Positions 20,218-32,200 of a DNA stretch of 64,000 nt are shown piece after piece (the stretch's first letter is position 1; every line of letters begins with the position of its first letter). The DNA lies in assembly GCA_958510875.1 (NCBI GenBank), contig OY294068.1, positions 167,409,962 to 167,473,961 on the forward strand. The letters are read 5' to 3'. The stretch is from Endomychus coccineus (Eukaryota > Arthropoda > Insecta > Coleoptera > Endomychidae). The position numbers and the translations under genes were made by a program. The notes under the pieces were generated by a model, which was given only the letters and a program-made list of their open reading frames with translations, did no database searches and was not told the DNA's origin.

Positions 20218-23200
20218 GTGTTTGTCGCAATCAAAAAGTAAAAAGTGTTCGGGAAAACGCGAAGGAACATTTTTATAGTTCATTGTCATGTAAAACGGCA
20301 TTCTAAACACTTTTTATTCTTATCATTTTTTTCTAAGACCATTAGAATGCCGGATATTTCAATTTTTCACACAAACAGTACAGTATAGATAGAAATCACG
20401 CGAGGTTTTTCGGGAATTCCGGAAAACGGGAAGGAAAATTATATATTCTTATAGTTCATTCTCATGTAAAACGGCATTCTAAACCTTTTTTATTCTTGCA
20501 ATTTTTTTCTAAGAGCATTAAAATACCAGATTTCTCAATTTTTCACAAAAACAGTACAGTATATAAATATAGATGTTACGAGAGGTTTTTCGCGTTTTCC
20601 GGAAAACTCGAAGAAAATTTATATATTTTTATAGTTCAGTCTTACGTCGACGTTCTGAACACTTTCTCATTCGTGTGATTTTTCCAAAAATGCAAAGGAA
20701 ACGAGATATTTCGTTTTCATTGAAAAATTAAATCCAAATATATATATTGTTATGATTTCATTTCCTAAACAATAAAATGATAAAATTAGAACTTACCGAA
20801 CATTGAAAATCAGAAAAGATTAATAAAAAGATATTATATGGAATTAAATACAATGTTAAAAGTTAAATAATAGTTAGTAGAATATAATGAACAATGTAAA
20901 ACATAATAAACAACAATGTAATTAGAATAAAAGTGTAAAACAAGAACTTCAGTGAAAGTGAATAAACGTACAGTGTTACGAAGGATGAAATCATAATTAA
21001 AATGATTACAAAAACTATCATGAGATAGCACAAACTATTGAAAAATGTTGTTGATATAAGTTAGGATTAGTAAATTTGAGTTATATAATGTTAAAGAAAT
21101 GTTATATTATGTATTAGTTTTTAATAATGGCAACTGTCAAATTTATAATAATTATAGGAATAATCATATTAATAATAACCTAATCATAGGTTATCTTATA
21201 CCAAAGTGTGTAGAAATTGTGTAGGCAATATGAATTTAAAAAGAAGGAATCATCATCATTTAAAATAAGTTGAAAATCTCCAATAATAAAAAATTTAAAG
21301 AATACTAAATTCTGATTGGTCGATGCAATTTTATAGACGTCAGATTAGTAACAATGTAAAAGTTCTGTCAGCTTGCATCAATCAACAAAGCATTCTTGAT
21401 AGGTAAACTAAGCACTTCATTGGTTATTTTTGAAAATACTTGGCGTCCTTTTTGAAGGCCTATAAAAGGATTCTGAAGATCAAGCGAAGTCAGTTAGCCA
21501 TCAACATCTGAAGAGTCAAGATACTCAAGCTACTCAAAAGATTCCCATAACCTTAGTTTTGGATAAACATCGGTGAACCCAAGTGTTCCAGTAGCTTCGT
21601 AAGGTTGAAAGTAACCGAAGCAAATAAGTAATTTATACAAGTCAAGTAGTGTTCCCAGTCTTCGAACAAAGTTTTTAAAAGTTATTATAACCATAATTCA
21701 CAAGTAGCATCGTATAGTAGTTAGTCTTCGACAACGTTCCAATACATCATTTAAGGTTTTATATCTTTTGAAAAAGAATAAGACAAGTTAACAATTATCA
21801 ACAGTTCCTGATTTCTAAAGAAGTAACCACATTGTTTACCTGTGATTTGTGTATAGCAGAGAGATTGTGTACCTACGGGTAAAGTGAATTATCAAATTAA
21901 TAAGAAAATCAAGCCAAGTGAACATTGCCTACATTTTTAAAAACATATTCTTGGATATAAACTAAACGCAAGTTTATTTGTTATTTCTCCATTGTATTAT
22001 TATCTGTCTGTAAATCTGAAAGAAAGATTGTAGATTATAACTTTGTAAACAAAGATAAATCGAAATAATCATTTTTGGTTAGATCATAGATCTATTTGAA
22101 CACAACATTGTAGAAGTTAATACACGAGATAAATTAGTCATAGAAATTTAAATATTAAAAGTTAGCATTCAATGAACATTGTGTTTAATTCCATAGATAT
22201 AAAATAAAAAGGTAAAAGTTCATTATTCAAATCATTAGATTATTCAAATCAAAACAAACATAAGATTTAAAATACAAATAAAAGCTAGCCGGTAGATTTC
22301 AAAACATTGAAATATTCAAATTAATTCAAATAATAATTAAAGAATAAAACTCATAAAGGAGTTTTCTTAATAATATATTTGGGGATTTTCCAGATTTTCG
22401 GTAAACTTTATACGATTTTTCATAGACGAATATGTATTAGAGAACACTAGCTAGTAATGTTTCTATAGTTGAAGACGTCATAACTCGAGGACGAGGCAAA
22501 GCAGTCCTACATCCAAAATCCCTTTGCGCCAAGCTGGTACAATGTTGAACAGATTTTATGACTACGATAGAAAAGGCATTTGCCGTACCAATATTACCGA
22601 CTTATTTTATCAAAAAGTACGTAGAAATTTGGAATTGTTAAATTAAATTTGACTAAAATAAATAATAGATCTATCCTGGAGATGATTCACATAAAACGTG
22701 ACTCCAAATCTGTAAATCATAGGACAGATACTCAAAATCTAAGTCATATTTATACTAATTTGATTAAATAAAATCTCTTGCAAATTCCTACATGCGTCCT
22801 CTATAATGTTAAAAATATATTTTAGGAAGAATGCTTAAAAGTAATATTCCAGTACAGGTCTGAAACCTTTCTCAAGTACCTCATAAATCTTACATCTGAC
22901 TATACCAACATGCGCTTGTATATTATAAGAATATTACTGAATAGTGGATTCTTGCTACAAAAAAAAATGTTGCCTCAATATTGACTATACAATTTCGATT
23001 ATTCGTGGTTCTGTTCGTTTCGACGACGTGGGCTTTTTTGATTGAAATTTGTGCGATATGGACGCTTGTGCTATAATTAGTTTTAATAAACCCTTTTTTG
23101 ACATAATAAGTCTTCTGATGATGGTCGTGAGACCGAAACGTACGTAAAGACGAAAATTAAAACAAAGTGTTAATGTGACCTATTTCCCGAGAATTTTTAT

Positions 23201-26200
23201 ATATAATTCATACTGGGTCAAGAATCTTTATTATTAAATTTGCCTCAATTATTGTCCATCGGTTCTATTATTACAGACTTAGCATCACGTGTTATGTGAA
23301 TCATCTCCAGGATAGCTATTTTATAATTGGTTCCATTAGCTAAAATATTAACATTTTTATAATCGAACTTATAGTTATAATCTAAACTATGCTCAGCAAA
23401 CGCGGTGGAATTTTCTAATTTTTTGCTTTTAATACTATATACTCATGGCCATACATTCTTTTTTGTAAATATTGTTTAGATATTCCTGTATAAGTCCCAT
23501 CGCAACCTAAACAATATAATTTATATACCATATGGGTTTGTTTATTGTTAGGTATTAACAGTTGTATATTTAATATTTACCAAAACAGTTAATAGGTTTA
23601 TGCGCAACATTTATGTCATACTTTTCAAACATTTCTTAATTTTCTCTGAGACGAAAATATAGTAGACATATGTGTTAATGTGACCTATTTCCCAAGAATT
23701 TACATATAATTTTATTAATAGCATGCCATAATGTCGCCTAAAGTTAATTTCTTGTTTAAAAAAACATACCATTTTGTAAATAAACCTGTTTAACATCCGA
23801 ATAAGATCCTTTTCCTCAACCCTGTTTCCGGATTTGCCGTTTTTCATAAGAACGATATTTAGCCAGATCTCGTATTATTTTAGATTTTTGATATGATTTA
23901 CAGGAAAATAACCATCTGAGAATGGTGTTTATCGAAAGAGTATATACATATTTTGAAATGTTTATGGGACTCATAAAAGGCACCAGGTCCAAAAATATTA
24001 GAAAAGATTGTACAAGGAAATAACTTGATGATACATGTATTGGCCATTTTACAGACAACAAAATTTATTTTTAATTTTTGTTGGAAATATTTTTTTATCG
24101 AACAAAACATCCTGAACCAGGAAGAGTAAGTTTAAGTAACATCAAAAAACAACATTGTGTCACTCGCGGGACCACGTTTATTAAAACATTTTTAACACTA
24201 TCAGTTTTCATAATAATAAAAAAAACTTATCTATTCGGATGATAATAATCGGTTGACCGAAAGTCTATAACTGCAGTATTAAATCTAATTACAAGGAATT
24301 ATACTTGTTTATTTCCAAACCGCAGAAAACAATAATTAGTATAGATTAGTCAAACACCTCATTGATAAAGGTAGAACAAATTATTCAAAGTATCCGTTAC
24401 ATACATGTTATTCTTATCTATTTAGTCGAATAACAAGTAGTATACCTTCGAACTATTCGTTGCGATAACGGTAATTTTGAAATAGAATTATTTCTGTTCT
24501 GACATGTTTAAACAAAAATACTTTGAATGAACCGTCACGTATATCGAGATTGAATATACAGGGTGTTCCATCTCAGACGAGCCACCCCGTATATTTCTTA
24601 TCCCATAGTGAGTGGAAAATATCCCGAAACACGTCGAATGATTTTGTTTGGGGGACATCTTTTGACGTATATTTGAGGCTTGAACGAGCAACCCCCTAAT
24701 AGGGGGCGTTTCAACCCCTCAAAATTGAATAGGGGAGAGGGGTTGAGTGGTACGTCATTTGAAAGGTCTTGGAAGCCTCTTTACAACGGTGTATGAAAAA
24801 CGTAAATTTGATGAACCGTGTTCGCCAAAAATTAATTTTGTTGCTCGAATGCGCCACCTTGAATATTTTGGTTATTTGTACAATGTACAAGCTCATTTTT
24901 ATTAAGCCTTTTTTACAAACTTAAACAATCTTCAAAAAATCACATTCGTAAAAAAATTGAATTGTGTTGTCATGCTTAGGTACAATGAAAAAAATTAAAT
25001 CTGCGTGTTAAAATCAAATGTTCAAATTGTCCTCCATTGACTTCCATACAATAATACAATCTTGACTGAAAACCGTCTCTAACATGGTTCAGCATAATTG
25101 GAGTTATTTGACGACACTCATTTACAATTCGTTGGCGTAGTTCGTCCAAATTTTCAGGCTGAGTCACAAACATCTTGGACGTATGATGTCCCCACAAGAA
25201 GAAGTCCAGAGGGTTCAGGTCAGGAGATTGGGCAGGCCACTCCATAGGACCTCTTCTTCCAATCCAACGACCGGGGTATTGCAAATTGAGATATTGGCGA
25301 ACTGGTGCGGCGTAATGAGGAGGAGCTCCGTCTTGTTGGAAATGCAATTGTTGTTCAAGTAGTAGAGGATCGTTTTCTAATTGTTCAGTTATTAACGGAT
25401 CAATCTCATTTTCCAACATTTCAAGATAAATTTCGCCATTTAAATTACCAGGAATAAACAGAGGTCCAATTAGGTGGTCTCCCAAAATTCCTACCCAAAC
25501 GTTTAGCTTTTCCCTATGTTGAGTGTGAGCTTCTCGAAATACATGAGGATTTGTATCGCTCCAAATTCTACAGTTATGCCGGTTAACCTCTCCATTAAGT
25601 AAAAAAGTGCATTCGTCAGAAAAGCAAACGTTGTGCAAGAAATTTGGGTTATTGTTTATACGCTCGACCATAATTTCGCAAAACTCTTGCCTTCGATCCC
25701 AATCATCATCATTTAATTCCTGAATTAATTCAATTTTGCACGGATGGAACTTGTGTTTATGTAAAATTCTGAAAACGTTAGATTGGCTAATACCGGAAGC
25801 TGCAGAAAGTTGTCGTACAGATTGCGTGTTTGGCATAAGTTGGACATGTCCCAATACCGCCACAGCTGCTCCTTCATCATTAACAATTCCAATGGGTGCC
25901 CTTTTTTTATCCTTTACTGAACCCGTCTCCACCAATTTTGAAATCAATTCCATTGTGTACTTATGGCGAACGCTACGTTCAGGATGGTTTTCGTTAAAGG
26001 CGTAGCCTCTCTTCCATCATCTGGGGGGCCGACCGACAACGGTCTTAAATATTAGGATTCAGTTTTTACCTTTTTAGAAATCTTAGGGATAAGTAAGCTG
26101 AAGCTATTTTATATAACTACATTTATAATATCAGTGAGGGCAGTGTTTGTGCTTAGATTACTCAATTTATATTCTTGTCAAACAATTGTGGTCACTGTAT

Positions 26201-29200
26201 AATCTGATTAGATGAAAAATTAAGTGAGTAATTGCTTATAACAATAAACGAACATAATTTGGCTAACATTAGTTTATCTGCTAGCTAGCTAAACGCAAGA
26301 AAAGGGAAAGCGGATGATTCAACCACACGACACTACGTGATCTTGAAGAACGTTTGCCAAATGTTTGAAATCAATGCACCAATTATTTAAAATTTAGAAT
26401 ATTGGGTTTAAATTCATTGTATGGAAAAAATCGGTTTTTCCTTTTGCAGCCACATGCTACATCAGGTATCTCGGGATTCTTTTCAATCAAAAAATCGGAT
26501 CAGTTTCAAGTTTTTTTTATTGCCATTAACGATGGAACACTATCACGGCTACGTCCAAAGGTGTGGCTCCTTTAAAGCCAATTTTCCATAACATATACAA
26601 ATTTGCTCGATTATCACGAATGGTGGCTTCAATGTTGGTTCTCAAGTCGCCTAACTTTTGTGGATTGCTCGTATAAACCAAAGGTTTAACATGGCCCCAG
26701 AGAAAAAGTCCAAAGGCGCTGAATCCATCAATTTCATGGAATAATCATTTCACCGAATTTTTGCTTTAGTAAATTGAAGGTTTGTTTGGGGCTGTGTGAC
26801 ATAAATTATTTCAAGGTGACTTCTTGAGTTTCTTCCCCGAAACTTGACCTCTTTTAGTAGAACTATCCAGCAGCTGAAATTATCATCATGGTGATTTCAA
26901 ACAAGACTGATGGCGCAAGACTATAGGTCTTCGCCTCAATCATTCAATAAACCGACACGGATCTCTTAACTATCAACTATCATCATACTAATACGCTCAA
27001 CTTATTCCTCATTAACAATCCAGATCCATATGAACTAAAATTCCGTACACCATTTGGGAAAATCGGACCGTATACTCATCGACCTGTCTCTATGTCACTC
27101 CACGAACCAATTCCACGTCCAGTATGCCATTACTACTCAGACTGCTGGAATGGTCTTCTCAGGTATTTCTCCGAGTTTCTTTGAAGAAGAGTATGTTTTG
27201 AATATGAAGACCCTACGCAATGCGCCGAAAAGATTTTGGAGATCATACCAACAAATCATCATCATCTAGTGAACCATGATTCAATAAAATTTGTTCTAGG
27301 GCTGTCGCTTCAAAAAAAAAAGAAAAAAACTACCATCGTTCGCCCGGGAAGCCATATCTGGAGACAAGAACAGAATCTGTCGATGTCATGAATATCTGCA
27401 ATCATATAATAGACTCATCAAAAGAGGCATATAACGCCAAAATAAGATAAAAATGAAACGTGTGACACTCGGGGACTGCCGCGGTAAAGCTATTGCATAG
27501 CACTACGCCACTAGGCAGAAAAACATCCACTACCCCTTCAAAATCTTCACGAATTATGAGTAAAAAAGAGTATCATCTTGATCTCTATGAAGAATATTCT
27601 GTGACAAGCATAGATAACTCTACTACCGGTAGTAGAGTTATCTATGGTGACAAGTGTCAATTGACTTGTAAACACAATTTTATACGAAAGTTTTAACATT
27701 CACATCTCGATAGCGCTTCCGGCTCCGGGATTTTCACGTGGCCTATCGAAATTAGAAGGTTCGAATTGTATAAAAACACAATTGCATGAACGCCAGACGT
27801 CTTATGTAATTAGCTACGAACGTAATAATTTTGACATATCCTTGAGGAGCTCGCTGCGCGTAAGTTAGAGTTTATACATTTTACCTCTATTTTGTTAATT
27901 TGGGGCCGTTTCCAACCCCGTGCGGCCGGCGCCAGTTGTAATAAAGTATTTTGGGCTATGGGCCGCTAGCTTTTACCCGCTTTCGGTATATTTAAGTAGC
28001 TAGAAAATTCCCTTTCGTACGTCGCATGTCAGATGCTAGTAGGTGACAGCTGAGAATACCTCAAACTGTTTTAATTGAATTTTCCTATTTAATCGACATT
28101 TTGGGGCCCGAGACTATGCTATTTAGTTGGCCCCGTTCATAAACTAACGACATGGAGCGAAAACCGCATGCGAAAAGTTCTAGTTAAGACGTTCTATGTA
28201 CCGTAAATTTGCACTTTTCTAACTCGCGAGCTACGCGCTTCTCACGTGAACGTCATTCGATTTATCGAAAATTAACCAATTCAAAACAGTTTTCGACCCA
28301 GTTTGGGGCTATCACGACCTTTTAAAAGGTTCAAAGTTAACATTTCGACAATTTTAAGCTCGGCCGAGCTACATGGTAGGCGGAGTGGTGGGTCTTAGGA
28401 TATTTCGTTACGGTATTTGTTTTTGTTTTTTTAGATTTTCGTTACGGTATTTGTCTTTTGTTTTTCTTTTTCTTGATTCGGTCGCCGCGCTCAAAGCCCA
28501 CGATAAAAGCTATATGTAATAGCTTAAAAATCTTGCGTTGTAAGTATGGATTAGATGGATCATGAGGGAGATTCCCAGAGAAACTTGTGTACAAACATAT
28601 CTAGGACCCTGACTTTAGGTTTAGGCATTGCTAGTATGTTCTTCACTCTTACATATACTTTCAAGTGTACAGCCAGGGCCACACAAAAAGGCAATAAGAA
28701 CCACCAAGATTAGAAAGAAGCCTTTATATGCGTTTGGCTGTACAGGTGGTATCCCTATTCATGCGCATATTCTTTCCTTAATTGAACTATGGATACCACA
28801 TAGAATTTGCAATACCACATCGCAACGTCATATGCTGCTACCTGGTAATCATAACTTCTCTCCCTAGTATTTAAACCAGATTAGGTATAAGTGTTCCTCA
28901 GAAACAAGATGTGTTAGTAGCGTTACACCAAGTGGATTAAGCAATCCAGCGTAGGATATCTTCTAATCTTCTAATATATAAAATTCTCGTGTCACAATGT
29001 TCGTTCCCATACTCCTCCGAAACGGCTCGACCGATTCTCATGAAATTTTGTATGCATATTCAGTAAGTGAAAAATTTTTATTTTTTGGATAAAATTTTTT
29101 TTTAATTTTTTTATTATGTGGCATTAAAAAATACATACAACCCTGAATTTTCACTCTTCGATCACCAACCCCTGCTTTTTAATAGTCATTTTAATAATTT

Positions 29201-32200
29201 CATCATTTTTTATCCCGCTCGATAACATCAATTATTATCACTTGGTAAGTTATCCCCTCCATGTGTCTACCCGATGTACACACGAATTACATAAATCTCG
29301 AGTGGCTTGCAGAAAGAGTTGACATTTTGAATCTGAAGATACAACAGTTATTGCCAGGGGACTTGGTATCATATAAATCTATTGATACAGTTTGCAATGC
29401 CACTGAAGCTGTAAATTTTCCAACAGAGTTTTTGAACTCACTGGATTTGCCAGGCATGCCACCGCATAACTTACAATTGAAGGTTGAATCTCCAATTATT
29501 TTGCTTCGTAATTTGAACCCACCACGGCTGTGCAACGGTAGGCGATTAGTCATTAAAAAATTAATGAAAAACGTTATCGAAGCCACCATTTTAAATGGCA
29601 AGTTTCGAGGTGAAAATATATTAATACCACGAATACATATTATACCCACATATGTGCCAATTCAATTTAAGGGTATCCAATTTCCTATTAGATTAGCATT
29701 TGCAATGACTATTAATAAATCCCAAGGCCAAACAATGTCTGTTTGTGGCTTAGATTTGAGCACACCATGTTTTTCATACGGACAATTATACGTTGCATGC
29801 TCTCGAGTGGGTAAAATTAAAAAAATTAATGTTTTGTGTTTTGTTATTTTTATATTCCCTCATCGTTCACAGCGCTCCATGCCTTTTTCACTCATATACC
29901 ACATCCTTACACACTTCCAATAAGTTAGTTATTTTTTTTTTAACTAGAAATTCTCTAGAAATTATTTACATGGGAATACAACGTTTGCCGGGTCAGCTAG
30001 TACATATATAAGGAAACTTAACTCCTGTTTGCCGCAGGAGGAATTATATTAGTGCTACATTCAGAATGGGTTGAAATGTTTGGAATTATTTCTATTCAGA
30101 TAAAGATGCAAGAACAACACATGTTTTTGTTGTGATATCTGATAGAAACTGATACGACAGCAAATTTCCTTATATCTTTCTATTCTTTAACCCACACAAA
30201 TAACTCGTAATCCAAACTTGTTAATGTGAGATCACTAACGATTGTTGACCTTTCATCATGAGAATTTGGAATACCTTCGATTCTTCATATTCATATTATA
30301 CCACTTCAAATTTCAGAACTCATTGAATGAATTTGATGACTAAAAATTAAAAAACGATTTGATATTTACGAAACAGTTCATTATCAAAACATACAATATT
30401 TAAAATGGGTTGTTCATTTTGCCTGACCCTGTATAATATGAAGATGAGTTCTAATCTGTATATTATTCACATTAACTTTATTTTGAAACTTTTGTTTCTA
30501 TCAAATATAAAATAAATAAAATAATTCCTTAATATATTTTTTCTGGTTTTTTAACATTATTTGAATAAACCGACAGCATTGTATCTTGGGTCAGGCACAT
30601 AAATGAATGAAGTACATACATCACAATAATCTAAATACGTATCTAGGCCAACTGCCATATTCTTCTTCATCGGATTTGGTAACTTGCGGAAAAACTTCAA
30701 CGTATCGTCATGGTTATGTTTTCAAAACAGTGTAATAGCTTCATTGATACATTACAGATATTCTTCAAAAATGATTTAAATGTGAATGGAACATAATAAT
30801 TTGTTACACTCAATAACAATATATTATTAATTACCACACCACACACAGGCGTCATTAGAATAAGTTATTAAATGGATGTAACTATGATGTAATTCCTTAT
30901 GTACTTTGGTATAGGTTAGCAATTAGAAAATGTTGTGTTAACAAAGTTATAGATAAGTGATAAATTAGAATTCATTTGAAACTATTTTGTTCAAAATGTT
31001 CTAAAAACTCTACTGATTCCAATATATTCGATTTGTGTCATTTTTGTTGTACATACAAAATATCTGGGCTACGGGTGAAATTATGATTATGTTCTAATAG
31101 GTATTTTGCATAATTATATGAATCTTCACTTGAGAAATTATAAACTGCAGAGCGACAATGTATATCATTTCCACATTCCACATAATTGAATTTAACTGAT
31201 ACCACACTGCATTACTCACTAATTTATTCGTGTCATCTCAATTTGTAATTCTTGATAATCATAATTAATCATTGTATTCAAATGATAATTTTTAATTTAG
31301 TTATAATAATGATATCAAAAATCATGTTTGACTTTTAAGTTGTTTATGGAATGGTGCCCTAACAACAAAACTTATTTCATGGAAACCAAATTCATGATAT
31401 TTACCAAATATTCATTTGACACTATTTAAATTATTTTAGGAAAATTACTTAATATAAGTATATAATGAATATGAAGCAGGGTTGGAGAAAATCATGATTT
31501 TTCTTAAAAATTCAAAAATCGTGATTTTTATTAAAAAAATCAAAGAAAAACGGCATTTTTTCAGTTTTTTTTATTGTGAATAATAATCGATATGTTTTGG
31601 TCCATTTAAAGTACCTATGTATCTTTACATGCAAACGCAAACTATAACAAATAACACTTGTTGTTGAAATAAATGAAAAACCTTCGTTTCGTATAAATCA
31701 ACTGAAATTTCTAAAACCTCAAATTCCTACTTGTTTATTAATTACACTAAACGTCAAAAGTCTTGGCCCCCCATTCAGTCTTGTTAATGAAATGTTTTGT
31801 TAGAAAAAGAAAAGATATCTATCAAAGTATATTGTTTGTTCAATCTATTTCTTGTGAAAGGATTATTCTACACAAACTGGGATACTTAGAAAATTAAAAA
31901 GTAAGAAAAGTGTGAATTTGTTGAATAAAATTATTGAATAAAAAAGTAATGAAACATGTACACTGACTAATAGTCGGTAGACCTCCTCCACGTTGGAATA
32001 ACATGTTGACGTCTGTGCATTGAAATAATCAAGCGGTTTATAGTGTCTTGTGGAATATTGTTCCATTCCTCTACCGCCGCGACGACTAACTCATCTGCAG
32101 TCTGAGGTTGGTTAATTCGATTGTGAATGGCTCTACTTATGTAATCCCACATGTTTTCAATCGGATTCATATCCGGCGAGTTGGCTGGCCAATCCAATCT

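Noticed and set aside
29287..29649. Minus-strand 120-codon frame
   Set aside because: Antisense shadow of the Helitron helicase frame.
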